A DNA stretch of 64,000 nucleotides, taken from the NCBI RefSeq assembly GCF_037055355.1, contig NZ_CP146350.1:186001-250000 (forward strand), written 5' to 3'. Positions within the stretch are counted from its first letter, which is position 1. The number at the start of each line of letters is the position of its first letter. The position numbers and the translations under genes were made by a program. The stretch is from Streptomyces sp. DG1A-41 (GTDB taxonomy: Bacteria; Actinomycetota; Actinomycetes; Streptomycetales; Streptomycetaceae). This document shows, in pieces, positions 18,015 to 31,470 of the stretch. Under the pieces are notes generated by a model. That model was not told the origin of the DNA, searched no databases, and was given only the letters and a program-made list of their open reading frames with translations.

Positions 18015-18266
18015 GGTCACCTCCCGGTCCGGTGCGCCGCTGTCCCCATAACCTCATGTGGTGCTTGAGTGCCTTGACGCAGTGTCCGACGCCTCCATCG
18101 TCGTCACTCGGCCCGCCCGGTGCCACCGGGGCGGTCCAGGCCGGTCCACCACACCGTTTTGCTGCCGTCGCCGGGGTACTCGGCAGGCGCCCACGGGGGT
18201 TCCGGTTGGACACTGGTGTCATTCCTCCGGTGGCTGCCAGGCCGACGAGATCAGGACGCGACTGCC

Positions 18267-19070
18267 ATGAACCACGACACGCCCACCCCCTCCGGCACCA
18301 AGAACGTCATCTCTTCGCACTCCGTGTTCGGCGCCCCGTGCTGGGTGAGTCTGACCAGCAGGGACGTCAAGGCGACCGAGGAGTTCTACGGGGCCGTGCT
18401 GGGCTGGCGATGGCGGCCGGCCAAGCTCGGCGACCGGTTCCGGATCGCGCTGGCGGACGGCTCGCCGGTGGCCGGGATCGCAGGGGTGGCCACCATGTGG
18501 CAGATGGCGGTGGCGTGGACGCCGTACTTCGCCGTGCGGAGCGCGGACGACGCGGTGGCGCGGGTACAGGAACGCATGGGCACCGTCGCGGTCGGGCCGA
18601 TCTCGCTGCCGCCGGGGCGGGCGGCGCTGCTGGCCGACCGGGACGGGGCGACCTTCGGGATCTGGGAGGGCGACCTGTTCACCGACTGGGAGACCTGGCG
18701 CAACGCGCAGCCGGCCTTCATCACGCTGCACACGCGTGACGCCTTCGACGCCGCCATCTTCTACGGCGAGGTCCTCGACTGGGCGTCGGAGAGTCCCGGC
18801 TGCTGCGAGGTCCACTACGAGGGCGGGGAGGTCGTGCTGCGCAGCCGCGGCGACGTGGTGGCGCGGATCGAGTCGGGCGCGCTGGAGGCGGCCCCCGACC
18901 CGACGATCCGCCCCCACTGGCAGGTCCACTTCACCGTCGACGACGTCGAGGCCTGCACCCGCGCCGCGGAACTGCACGGCGGCAGCGTGCTGTCCAAGGG
19001 CAGCGACGAGGCCGTGCTGCGCGACCACGACGGCGCGCAGTTCACGGTGACGGCGCGCCGGGACCGCTGA
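18267..19070 (+). CDS. Two-domain VOC (glyoxalase/bleomycin-resistance fold) protein
   Basis: 267-residue protein with two tandem VOC units, about residues 22-135 and 150-262. The first begins APCWVSLTSRDVKATEEFYG, and the second includes PAFITLHTRDAFDAAIFYGE and ends SDEAVLRDHDGAQFTVT. This arrangement matches the actinobacterial Cfp30B-like group, whose substrate is unclear; some VOC members are glyoxalases, dioxygenases or drug-binding proteins. The metal-ligand pattern of true glyoxalase I is not evident. ATG 18267 is used because homology begins there and AGGA lies upstream. Confidence 0.85.
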   Translation: MNHDTPTPSGTKNVISSHSVFGAPCWVSLTSRDVKATEEFYGAVLGWRWRPAKLGDRFRIALADGSPVAGIAGVATMWQMAVAWTPYFAVRSADDAVARVQERMGTVAVGPISLPPGRAALLADRDGATFGIWEGDLFTDWETWRNAQPAFITLHTRDAFDAAIFYGEVLDWASESPGCCEVHYEGGEVVLRSRGDVVARIESGALEAAPDPTIRPHWQVHFTVDDVEACTRAAELHGGSVLSKGSDEAVLRDHDGAQFTVTARRDR

Positions 19071-19097
19071 CGCCGCGAGCCCTCTGGTCCTCGTCGC

Positions 19098-21241
<2,144 letters not shown>

Positions 21242-21245
<4 letters not shown>

Positions 21246-21754
21246 CGGGCCTCCTCCAGGACCTCGCCCGGCGTACTGGCGGGGCCGGCCAGCTGCGCGA
21301 CGCGCACCTCGCGGGGCACCTCGAGGCCCTCCCGCTCCTGCGGGGCGGGCGCGGTCGGCACCAGCGGGACGCGTTCGCCGGCCCGGGCGCGCTGCGAGAA
21401 CCAGATCACCTTGCTGCCGGTCTCGGTGGCGCAGCAGCCCCAGCCGTCGCTCATCGCCGCGAGGTGCTCCAGGCAGCCACGCAGCTCCTGGTCCGGGCGC
21501 AGGGCGCGGTCGTTGTCCCCTATGGCGGTGATCAGGTGCTGGCCGTTCCACCACATCTCGATCGACGTGTTCTTGTCCCTGGCGTGTTCGTCGATGGCCT
21601 TGAGCAGCATCTCGGCGCCGCCGCAGACGGGCTGGACCAGGTTGTCCAGGTCCCAGAACCTCAGGTGAGCGGCCAGAATGCGGCTGACCTGTCCCACCCG
21701 TTCCGGGCTGACTTCCACGTCGATGTGGTAGTAGCAGGGCACTGCGGTCTTCAT
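21242..21754 (-). CDS. Degenerate RsbW-like ATP-binding protein coupled to glgX
   Basis: 170-residue protein. Its end ([20 protein letters not shown], then WFSQRA) closely matches the last strands of RsbW-type GHKL ATPases of Streptomyces, and [20 protein letters not shown] occupies the place of the N-box helix, with the usual asparagine missing. The G-rich ATP lid (GxGLG) is not visible. It may therefore bind a partner without phosphorylating it. ATG 21754 is preferred, with GAGGAG upstream; the longer frame to 21916 has no homology. It is translationally coupled to glgX, linking an anti-sigma-like protein to glucan metabolism. The target is unknown. Confidence 0.75.
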
Positions 21755-22118
21755 CGGTTGGCTCCTCACCGCGAAGCTCAGCTCCTCCTCGCTCCCGCGG
21801 TCCTGCGGGACGAGCCCCGAAACACGGAACGTGAGCACGTATCGCTTCTGAGTCACCCTCAGCGTGAGGGTGCTAGCCCGTTCGTGCAACACGAGCGCAC
21901 AGTTGAGGCGCATCAACGATCAGGTGAGCGCGCGCGGATGGCCTGGGACGGCTGGGCCGCTCCGATTTTGGTTGAGGATCCAACAAGACGCTGCGTCGTC
22001 ACCCGTGCACCATGTGTGAAGAACTCGATCGCCGTTACGGGTCCGTGCCGCTGTGGGCACGGCCGCCGTCCGACCGTCGGGAGACCGTGCCCCTCGAGCC
22101 CGAAAGGTGATCGGCGCC
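21755..22118. promoter_or_regulatory. Divergent control region between glgX operon and glgE operon
   Basis: 364 bp without a credible gene. It holds a perfect inverted repeat CACCCTCA-GCG-TGAGGGTG at 21854-21872, an operator-like site. Read on the minus strand, the same place can be matched to GGCT-N16-GGGTGA, a weak SigB-type promoter toward the RsbW-like gene and glgX. A shorter dyad, GTTGAGGATCCAAC, lies near 21971-21984 toward the DUF5133 gene. Nothing else recognised. Confidence 0.4.
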
Positions 22119-22442
22119 ATGCTGCTACCCGCCAAAGCCGAAGTCGCCCGGCAGTTGCGGCGTTACCGGGCCTGGGAACGCGTGATGCTCGCGGCACCGA
22201 ACGACCGCACCGTGCGGGCCACGTTCGAGGACTCCGGCTACACGCTCTGCGTGCTGATGGGCAAGCGCTGCGCGCGGGAAGCGGCGGACGCGGCCGAGCG
22301 GTATCTGCGCACCAACGAGGTCGCCTATCTGCAGGAACAGCAGGTCACCTGTCTGCAGGAACAGAACGAACGGACCCGTCCGGCCGCCGCGGTCCGGCGA
22401 AGACCGCCGGCGGCGGAGCGACGCTCTCCCGCGGGACGGTAG
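22119..22442 (+). CDS. DUF5133 small protein
   Basis: 107-residue Streptomyces-type protein of the DUF5133 family. The conserved core is LLPAKAEVARQLRRYRAWER, then ATFEDSGYTLCVLMGKR and AREAADAAERYL, predicted to be mostly helical. After residue 75 it has glutamine-rich repeats (LQEQQVTCLQEQNE) and an arginine/proline-rich tail not needed by the domain. ATG 22119 follows GAAAGGTGA. It lies 70 bp before glgE on the same strand and may be co-transcribed. A paralogue (46553) sits downstream of a SigB-type sigma gene, so both copies are beside stress loci. Function is unknown. Confidence 0.82.
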   Translation: MLLPAKAEVARQLRRYRAWERVMLAAPNDRTVRATFEDSGYTLCVLMGKRCAREAADAAERYLRTNEVAYLQEQQVTCLQEQNERTRPAAAVRRRPPAAERRSPAGR

Positions 22443-22512
22443 CCGCCGCGCACATCTCGTCCCCTGAACCGGGCCCCTGGCCCGGCTTTCGAGCACGGTG
22501 GAGGTGAGGACC

Positions 22513-24506
22513 ATGAGTAGGACCCGGGCCATCGGCCGTATCCCGGTACGGGACGTCCGCCCGGCCGTGGAGAGCGGCAACCGGCCGGCCAAGGCGGTCG
22601 TGGGAGAGACGTTCGAGGTCACCGCCACCGTGTTCCGGGAGGGGCACGACGCGGTCGCCGCCAATGTCGTCCTGAAGGATCCCGAGGGCCGCCCCGGGCC
22701 GTGGACGCCGATGCGGGAACTGGCCCCGGGCAGCGACCGCTGGGGCGCCGAGGTCACCGCGGACTTTGTCGGCCGCTGGACGTACCGGGTGGAGGCCTGG
22801 AGCGATCCGGTGGCCACCTGGCGCCACACGGCGGGCATAAAGGTGCCGGCCGGCATCGACCCCGGCCTGGTCCTCGAAGAGGGCGCCGAACTCTACGAGC
22901 GAGCGGCGGCCGGCGTTCCCAGGGAAGCCGGCCGCGACGTGCTGCTCGACGCCGCCCAGGAGCTGCGCGACGACTCGCTGCCCCCGGCGGCGCGGCTGGC
23001 GGCGGCGCTGACGCCGGAGGTGGACGAGGTCCTGGCCCGCCATCCGCTGCGGGAGCTGGTCACCACCTCCGAGCCGCTGCCGCTCCTGGTCGAGCGGGAG
23101 CGGGCCCTGTACGGCTCCTGGTACGAGTTCTTCCCCCGCTCCGAGGGCACCCGCCGACAGCCCCACGGCACCTTCCGCACCGCCGCCCGCAGACTGCCGG
23201 CGATCGCGGCGATGGGCTTCGACGTGGTCTACCTGCCCCCCATCCACCCCATCGGCACCACCTTCCGCAAAGGCAGGAACAACACCCTCTCCCCCGGGCC
23301 CGACGACGTCGGCGTGCCCTGGGCGATCGGCTCCCCCGAGGGCGGCCACGACGCCGTCCACCCCGCCCTGGGCACCCTGGAGGACTTCACCTGGTTCGTC
23401 GGACAGGCCCGCGACCTGGGGCTGGAGATCGCCCTGGACTTCGCCTTGCAGTGCTCCCCGGACCACCCCTGGGTGCACAAACACCCCGAGTGGTTCCACC
23501 ACCGCCCCGACGGCACCATCGCCTACGCGGAGAACCCGCCCAAGAAGTACCAGGACATCTACCCCATCGCCTTCGACGCCGACATGGACGGCCTGATCGC
23601 CGAGACCTGCCGGGTGCTGCGGCACTGGATGGACTGCGGCGTGCGGATCTTCCGGGTGGACAACCCCCACACCAAGCCGGTCGTCTTCTGGGAGCGGGTC
23701 ATCGCGGACATCAACCGCACCGACCCCGATGTGATCTTCCTGGCCGAGGCGTTCACCCGCCCGGCGATGATGCACACCCTCGCCCAGATCGGCTTCCAGC
23801 AGTCCTACACGTACTTCACCTGGCGCAACACCAAGCAGGAGCTGACCGAATACCTCACCGAACTCTCCGGTGAGGCCGCCTCCTACATGCGGCCGAACTT
23901 CTTCGCCAACACCCCCGACATCCTGCACGCCTACCTCCAGCACGGCGGCCGCCCCGCCTTCGAGGTCCGGGCCGTCCTCGCCGCGACCCTCTCCCCCACC
24001 TGGGGCATCTACTCCGGCTACGAGCTGTGCGAGAACACCCCGCTCAGACAGGGCAGCGAGGAGTACCTCGACTCGGAGAAGTACCAGCTCAGGCACCGCG
24101 ACTGGGAAGCCGCCGAACGCGAGGGACGCACCATCACCCCACTGATCACCAGGCTCAACACCATCCGCCGGGAACACCCCGCGCTCCACCGGCTCAGGAA
24201 CCTCCGCTTCCACCACACCGACAACGACGCGCTCATCGCGTACAGCAAGCGCACCGGGTCCGACGTCGTCCTGGTGGTCGCCAATCTCGACCCCCACCAC
24301 ACCCAGCAGGGCACGGTCTCGTTGGACATGCCGCAACTCGGCCTGGACTGGCACGAGTCGGTGCCGGTGCGCGACGAAATCACCGGCGAGACCTACCACT
24401 GGAGCGGGAACAACTACGTGCGTCTGGACCCGGGGCGGGCTCCCGCGCACGTCTTCCACGTCCAGTCGCCGCCCGCCGCGCAAGGGAACGGAGGGGCAGG
24501 AACGTC

Positions 24507-24510
<4 letters not shown>
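22513..24510 (+). CDS. glgE: GlgE: alpha-1,4-glucan:maltose-1-phosphate maltosyltransferase
   Basis: 665-residue GH13 enzyme of the GlgE pathway known from Mycobacterium and Streptomyces. It transfers maltose from maltose-1-phosphate to growing alpha-1,4-glucan. The N-terminal Ig-like domain (about residues 1-110, with [19 protein letters not shown]) and helical insert precede the barrel. The nucleophile is D383 in [17 protein letters not shown], the acid/base is E412 in [13 protein letters not shown], and [16 protein letters not shown] is a GlgE signature. The start is ATG 22513, with GGAGG 12 bases upstream and GAGG again at 5-8 bases. The stop overlaps the treS start (ATGA). It is the key enzyme of the operon. 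Confidence 0.96.
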
Positions 24511-26225
<1,715 letters not shown>

Positions 26226-26253
26226 GCACGCGCCGACGAAAGGAGGCGTGACC

Positions 26254-27615
26254 ATGCCGAAGACCGCATCCCTCCGCCCGAGCCTCACGCGCCTGGCCGA
26301 GCCCATGGAGTCGCTCGGCGGGCTGCTGCGCGACTGGCTGCCGCGGCAGCGCTGGTTCGCGGGCAAGGACCGGCCCGTCACGGAGCTCGGCCTGCTGTCG
26401 ATGACCGAGCTGTTCCCGGGCTGTCTGCACCTGCTGGTCCACGCCGGTCACACGGGTGTGCCGTCCCCGGGCGGTGCTCTCCCGGCCGGGGACTGCTACC
26501 AGCTTCTGCTCGGCGTACGGGAGCACCCGTCGCCGCGCCTCGGACGGGCCCTCATCGGGCGGGTTCAGGACGGGCCGCTGGCCGGTCTGACGGTCTACGA
26601 CGCGCTGCACGACCCCCGATCGGCCCAGCTGCTCCTGGACCGGCTGAGGCACCCCGGCACCGCCGGCCCCCTGCGGTTCGACTGCGACCCGGACCAGCCG
26701 GTGCCCGGCGGACTGGTGCCGCGACTGCTGGACGCGGAGCAGTCCAACTCCTCGCTGGTGTACGGCGACGAGTACATCCTGAAGGTCTTCCGGCGCATCC
26801 AGCCGGGCGTCAACCCGGACCTGGAGGTGCCGGGGGCGCTGGCCAGGCAGGGCTGCCACCGAGTGCCCGCGCCCGTGGCCTGGTTCCAGACGAAGCATCC
26901 GTTCAAGGCCACCCTCGGTGTTCTCCAGCCGTATCTGCGGGACGCCTCCGACGGCTGGACGCTGGCGCTCCACGCCCTGGCCGCCGGAGACGACTTCACG
27001 GCCCAGGCCCGGGCGCTGGGCGCGACCACGGCGGAGGTGCACCTCGCCCTCGCCTCGGCCTTCCCGGTCGGCGAGCCCGGGGAGAACGGGCGTACGGCGA
27101 CCGCGATGACCGAGCGGCTGGCCGCCGCCGCGCACTGCGTGCCCGCGCTCCAGCCGTACGTGCCGGGCCTGCGGACCGCGTTCGCCGCCCTCACCACCTG
27201 CGACGCCGGGCCGCCCGCCCAGCGCATCCACGGCGACCTGCACCTGGGCCAGGTGCTGCGGGCCGGACGCGAGTGGTTCGTCATCGACTTCGAGGGCGAG
27301 CCGTCCCGGCCGCTCTCCGAACGGCGCAGCGCCCACTCCCCCGTGCGGGACATCGCCGGGATGCTGCGCTCGTTCGACTACGCCGCCCGGCAGCGCCGCC
27401 CCTGGCGCCCGCAGTGGGCGCGACGCTGCCGCGAGGCCTACTGCGCGGGCTATGCCGTCCGCGCCGGCTGGGACCCGCGCAAGAAACACGGACTGCTCCG
27501 GGCCTACGAGACGGACCGGGCCGTGTACGAGGTGCTGTACGAGGCACGGCACCGCCCCGACTGGCTGCCTGTACCGATGGCGGCGATCGAGCGCCTCGCT
27601 GTGAGAGGAGACTGA
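26254..27615 (+). CDS. mak: Maltokinase (Mak/Pep2)
   Basis: 453-residue kinase that phosphorylates maltose at C1 to give maltose-1-phosphate for GlgE. The family N-terminus is LRDWLPRQRWFAGKDRPV. The kinase-like C-lobe carries the catalytic loop RIHGDLHLGQVL and the metal-binding VIDFEGEPSRPLSERR. The lysine-containing EYILKVFRRIQPGVNPDLEV region is the nucleotide-contacting N-lobe. ATG 26254 is preferred because AAAGGAGG ends seven bases upstream; GTG 26248 would sit on top of that site. Three bases separate its stop from the glgB start. Confidence 0.95.
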   Translation: MPKTASLRPSLTRLAEPMESLGGLLRDWLPRQRWFAGKDRPVTELGLLSMTELFPGCLHLLVHAGHTGVPSPGGALPAGDCYQLLLGVREHPSPRLGRALIGRVQDGPLAGLTVYDALHDPRSAQLLLDRLRHPGTAGPLRFDCDPDQPVPGGLVPRLLDAEQSNSSLVYGDEYILKVFRRIQPGVNPDLEVPGALARQGCHRVPAPVAWFQTKHPFKATLGVLQPYLRDASDGWTLALHALAAGDDFTAQARALGATTAEVHLALASAFPVGEPGENGRTATAMTERLAAAAHCVPALQPYVPGLRTAFAALTTCDAGPPAQRIHGDLHLGQVLRAGREWFVIDFEGEPSRPLSERRSAHSPVRDIAGMLRSFDYAARQRRPWRPQWARRCREAYCAGYAVRAGWDPRKKHGLLRAYETDRAVYEVLYEARHRPDWLPVPMAAIERLAVRGD

Positions 27616-27618
27616 GCC

Positions 27619-29826
27619 GTGGCCCTGCGCGACACCTCAATCCCGGAGACGTCCGGCCCGGTCCCGAGCGCGACCGCGCCCGCCCTGAGCCCGGAGGACC
27701 GCGGGCGCCTGCTGGCGGGCGCCCACCACGATCCGCACGCGCTGCTGGGCGCCCACCCGGTCCCCGGCGGGATCGTGTTCCGGGCACTGCGCCCCTTCGC
27801 CCGCTCCGTGAGCGTGGTGACCGGCGGCAAGCGCACCCCGCTCGTCTCGGAGGGCGACGGCCTGTTCTCCGGCGTGCTGCCGCTGGCGGAGATCCCGTCG
27901 TACACGCTGCACGTGGCGTACGAGGGCGGCGAGCAGGAGGTGCACGACCCTTACCGCTTCCTGCCCGCGCTCGGCGAACTCGACCTGCACCTGATCCGCG
28001 AGGGCCGGCACGAGCAGCTGTGGCAGGCGCTCGGCGCGCAGCCCATGACCCACCAGGGCGTGACCGGCACCCGGTTCACGGTGTGGGCGCCGAACGCGCA
28101 GGGCGTGCGGGTCGCCGCGGACTTCACCTACTGGGACGGGACGCAGTCCCCGATGCGCTCCCTCGGCGCGTCCGGCGTGTGGGAGCTGTTCCTGCCGGGC
28201 GTCGGCGAGGGCACGGCGTACAAGTTCGAGATCACCTCCCGGTACGGCCACCGCTTCCTGAAGGCGGACCCGATGGCCCGCCGCACCGAGGAGCCGCCCA
28301 ACACGGCGTCGATCGTGACGGCCTCGCACTACGAGTGGGGCGACGCTCAGTGGATGGCGCACCGCGCCGACACGCCGGTGCACGAGGCGCCGTTCTCGGT
28401 GTACGAGGTGCATCTGCCGTCCTGGCGGCCGGGGCTGGACTACCGGCAGCTCGCCGAGGAACTCCCGGCCTACGTCAAGGACCTCGGCTTCACGCACGTC
28501 GAGCTGATGCCGGTCGCCGAGCACCCCTTCCACGGCTCCTGGGGCTACCAGGTCACCGGCTTCTACGCGCCGACCGCGCGGCTCGGGACCCCGGACGACT
28601 TCCGGTACTTCGTCGACGCCTGCCACCGGGCCGGCATCGGCGTGATCATGGACTGGGTGCCGGCGCACTTCCCGAAGGACGACTGGGCGCTGGCCCGGTT
28701 CGACGGGGACCCGCTGTACGAGCCCGGGGACGACCGGCGCGCCGAGCACCCGGACTGGGGCACGTACGAGTTCGACTTCGCCCGCACCGAGGTGCGCAAC
28801 TTCCTCGTGGCGAACGCGGTGTACTGGTGCGAGGAGTTCCACATCGACGGGCTGCGCGTGGACGCGGTCGCCTCCATGCTCTACCTGGACTACTCGCGTG
28901 AGGACGGCCAGTGGGAGCCCAACGCCTACGGCGGCCGGGAGGACCTGGCGGCCATGGCGTTCCTCCAGGAGATGAACGCGACCGTCTACCGGCGCGCCCC
29001 CGGCGTGGTGACGATCGCGGAGGAGTCCACCGCCTGGGGCGGCGTGACCAAGCCCACCGGCACCGGCGGGCTCGGCTTCGGCCTGAAGTGGAACATGGGC
29101 TGGATGCACGACTCGCTGGAGTACCTCTCCCACGAGCCGGTGCACCGCAAGTACCACCACCACGAGATGACGTTCTCGATGGTGTACGCCTACAGCGAGA
29201 ACTACGTCCTGCCGATCTCCCACGACGAGGTCGTGCACGGCAAGCAGGCGCTGGTGTCGAAGGCGCCGGGCGACTGGTGGCAGCGGCGCGCGACCGTCCG
29301 CGCCTACCTCGGCTTCATGTGGAGCCACCCCGGCAAGCAGTTGCTGTTCATGGGGCAGGAGTTCGCGCAGGGAGCGGAGTGGTCGGTGGAGCACGGACCG
29401 GAGTGGTGGCTGCTCGACGACGGCTACCACTCGGCGGGCGACCACCGGGGCGTGCGTGATCTGGTCCGTGACCTGAACACGGCGTACCGGGCGACGCCGG
29501 CGCTGTGGCAGTGCGACACCCGCCCTGAGGGCTTCCGATGGGTGGCGGTGGACTCGGCCGACGACAACGTCTTCGCGTTCCTGAGGTACGACGCCGAGGG
29601 CAGGCCGCTGCTGGCGGTGTCGAACTTCTCCCCGGTCGTCCGGCACGACTACGGCCTGTGGGTCCCGGCTGACACCGTCGCCTGGCAGGAGACCCTGAAC
29701 ACCGACGACCCGCGCTACGGCGGCAGCGGCGTCACCAACCCGGATCCGGTCAAACCGGAGGACGGCTGTGTCCGGATCACGCTGCCGCCGCTGGCCACCG
29801 TGTGGCTGACGCCGTTCGCTCCGTGA
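27619..29826 (+). CDS. glgB: 1,4-alpha-glucan branching enzyme GlgB
   Basis: 735-residue branching enzyme that adds alpha-1,6 branches to the GlgE product. It has two N-terminal beta domains (N1 about residues 22-115 with [19 protein letters not shown]48 about 125-230 with [19 protein letters not shown]), then the GH13 barrel. Motifs are [28 protein letters not shown] with nucleophile D415, [15 protein letters not shown] with acid/base E468 and [12 protein letters not shown]. The C-terminal domain ends in [11 protein letters not shown]. The start is GTG 27619 with GAGAGGAG upstream. It is the last enzyme of the glgE-treS-mak-glgB unit. Confidence 0.97.
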   Translation: MALRDTSIPETSGPVPSATAPALSPEDRGRLLAGAHHDPHALLGAHPVPGGIVFRALRPFARSVSVVTGGKRTPLVSEGDGLFSGVLPLAEIPSYTLHVAYEGGEQEVHDPYRFLPALGELDLHLIREGRHEQLWQALGAQPMTHQGVTGTRFTVWAPNAQGVRVAADFTYWDGTQSPMRSLGASGVWELFLPGVGEGTAYKFEITSRYGHRFLKADPMARRTEEPPNTASIVTASHYEWGDAQWMAHRADTPVHEAPFSVYEVHLPSWRPGLDYRQLAEELPAYVKDLGFTHVELMPVAEHPFHGSWGYQVTGFYAPTARLGTPDDFRYFVDACHRAGIGVIMDWVPAHFPKDDWALARFDGDPLYEPGDDRRAEHPDWGTYEFDFARTEVRNFLVANAVYWCEEFHIDGLRVDAVASMLYLDYSREDGQWEPNAYGGREDLAAMAFLQEMNATVYRRAPGVVTIAEESTAWGGVTKPTGTGGLGFGLKWNMGWMHDSLEYLSHEPVHRKYHHHEMTFSMVYAYSENYVLPISHDEVVHGKQALVSKAPGDWWQRRATVRAYLGFMWSHPGKQLLFMGQEFAQGAEWSVEHGPEWWLLDDGYHSAGDHRGVRDLVRDLNTAYRATPALWQCDTRPEGFRWVAVDSADDNVFAFLRYDAEGRPLLAVSNFSPVVRHDYGLWVPADTVAWQETLNTDDPRYGGSGVTNPDPVKPEDGCVRITLPPLATVWLTPFAP

Positions 29827-29938
29827 GGTCCCGCGGCCGCACCAGGTGTCCGACCCGCCTGTGAGGGGCACTGGGTGTCGTACCACCGGGAACGCCCGGT
29901 GGCCGACGCGGCAGGGTCACAGAAGGGCGGGCAACAGG

Positions 29939-31027
29939 GTGCGCACCGTCGGAGTGGAGGAGGAGCTCCTCCTGGTCGACCCGGAGACCGGGGAACCCCG
30001 GGCGCTGTCCGCGGCGGTGCTCGCCCGGGCCGCGCAGGACGACGCGGATCAGGACGTCTTCGAGAAGGAACTCCACGAGCAGATGCTGGAGTTCGCCACC
30101 CATCCGCAGTCGTCCATGGAGAGCCTGCGCGCGGAGATCGTCCGCTGCCGCAAGGAGGCGGCCCGGCACGCCGGGGAGATCGGCTGCACGGTCGCGGCGC
30201 TCGCCACGTCCCCGCTGCCGGTCAGCCCCGCGGTCGGCGTCAACCGCCGGTACCAGTGGATGGCCGAGCAGTACGGCATCGCCACCCGGGAGCAACTCGT
30301 CCTGGGCTGCCACGTGCACGTGTCCGTCGAGTCCGACGAGGAGGGCGTCGCGGTCATCGACCGGGTGCGGCCCTGGCTCCAGGTCCTGACGGCGCTCAGT
30401 GCGAACTCGCCGTTCTGGCAGGGCAAGGACACGGGGTACAGCAGCTACCGCAGCCGGGTGTGGCTGCGCTGGCCGTCGGCCGGCCCGACCGAGATCTTCG
30501 GCTCGGCCGAGCGCTACCACCGTCTGATCGCCGACATGGTGGCCACCGGCGCTCTCCTCGACGACGGGATGATCTACTTCGACGCGCGGCTGTCCCAGCG
30601 GTATCCGACGGTGGAGGTCCGGGTGTCGGACGTCTGTCTGCACTCCGGCACGGCCGCGCTGGTCGCCACGCTCGTCCGCGGGCTGGTCGAGACCGCGGCA
30701 CGCGAGTGGCGGGCCGGCCGGGAACCGCTCGACCACAGTGTCAGCCTGCTGCGGCTGGCCGACTGGGTGGCCGCCCGGTCCGGTCTCTCGGGCGAGCTGC
30801 TGCACCCCGCGACCATGCGGCGCCTGCCCGCCGAGGCGGTCGTCCGTGCCCTGCTGGACCACGTCGAGGAGGCCCTCGCGGACACCGGTGACCTCGATAG
30901 GGCCCGGGCCGCCTGCGAGGAGCTGCTGCGGGACGGCAACGGCGCACAGGTACAGCGCGCGCTGATGGAGCGCACGGGGAGCCTGCGGGACGTCGTCACC
31001 GAGTGCGTCCGCCACACACAGGCGTGA
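29939..31027 (+). CDS. GCS2-family (YbdK-type) glutamate-cysteine ligase-like enzyme
   Basis: 362-residue carboxylate-amine ligase of the glutamate-cysteine ligase 2 group. Conserved parts are VGVEEELLLVDPETGE at the start, FEKELHEQMLEFATHPQ, VLGCHVHVSVES (metal/substrate histidines), ALSANSPFWQGKDTGYSSYR and VEVRVSDVC. YbdK-like proteins form gamma-glutamyl-cysteine weakly; actinobacterial relatives (EgtA) feed ergothioneine, so the product is uncertain. GTG 29939 is used because homology begins there. It follows glgB by 112 bp on the same strand and may be read from the same or a separate promoter. Confidence 0.85.
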   Translation: MRTVGVEEELLLVDPETGEPRALSAAVLARAAQDDADQDVFEKELHEQMLEFATHPQSSMESLRAEIVRCRKEAARHAGEIGCTVAALATSPLPVSPAVGVNRRYQWMAEQYGIATREQLVLGCHVHVSVESDEEGVAVIDRVRPWLQVLTALSANSPFWQGKDTGYSSYRSRVWLRWPSAGPTEIFGSAERYHRLIADMVATGALLDDGMIYFDARLSQRYPTVEVRVSDVCLHSGTAALVATLVRGLVETAAREWRAGREPLDHSVSLLRLADWVAARSGLSGELLHPATMRRLPAEAVVRALLDHVEEALADTGDLDRARAACEELLRDGNGAQVQRALMERTGSLRDVVTECVRHTQA

Positions 31028-31085
31028 GCGTCCCGCCTTCTTCCTGAGACGGGCTCGGAGGGTTCGGACCTCGGAGGACCGGACC

Positions 31086-31319
31086 TCAGAGGATCAGAAC
31101 GAGGGCGTAGACCAGGAAGAACGCCGCGACCAGCACCACGAGGACGAGGATCGCGGCCATCGGTGCCTTGGCCCAGCCCTTGGGCGGGTTGTGCGTCTCC
31201 CGGGGGCCCGCCTCGGGCATGCTGCTCTCCGCGGGCGGGGTCTCGCCCGGCGGTACGCCGCCGCCCGGTTCCAGGCCGGAGGTGCGTTCGGGTTCGGGAT
31301 CGGGGCTGATGTGACTCAT
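31086..31319 (-). CDS. DUF6480 small membrane-anchored protein
   Basis: 77-residue protein. The N-terminal two thirds is proline/glutamate-rich and disordered (PDPEPERTSGLEPGGGVPPG, then PRETHNPPKGWAKAP), followed by one C-terminal transmembrane helix (AAILVLVVLVAAFFLVYALV). This matches the small Streptomyces DUF6480 family. ATG 31319 is preferred because GGAGG and GGGGGA precede it; an earlier ATG at 31352 has no ribosome site. It is divergent from the acyl-CoA synthetase. Function is unknown. Confidence 0.72.
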   Translation of the reverse strand: MSHISPDPEPERTSGLEPGGGVPPGETPPAESSMPEAGPRETHNPPKGWAKAPMAAILVLVVLVAAFFLVYALVLIL

Positions 31320-31393
31320 GTCCTCCGGGTCCCCCGATCCCGCCGTGATCATCAGCGGGACGACTTCCGTATTTCCCGACCCCTGAGAGTCCC

Positions 31394-31413
31394 GGCTCGA
31401 CTACATTCGAGCC
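31394..31413. promoter_or_regulatory. Operator-like inverted repeat before acyl-CoA synthetase
   Basis: GGCTCGA (31394-31400) and TCGAGCC (31407-31413) are perfect seven-base arms around CTACAT, in the divergent region between the DUF6480 gene and the acyl-CoA synthetase gene. The cognate regulator is not known. Confidence 0.45.
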
Positions 31414-31470
31414 CCGCCGATGACGCTACCCGTCGGCAATGTCACACCTCGTACATGTCAGGAGCAGTGC

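Noticed and set aside
18120..18266. Longer N-terminus for the VOC protein from 18120
   Set aside because: The added 49 residues have no homology or ribosome site; the VOC domain is complete from ATG 18267.
22345..24483. A 712-codon open frame antisense to glgE, and similar long antisense frames opposite treS, glgB, the FUSC gene and the PAS/PP2C gene
   Set aside because: They are shadows produced by GC-rich third positions of real genes; their translations have no domain, and the sense strands carry complete catalytic motifs.
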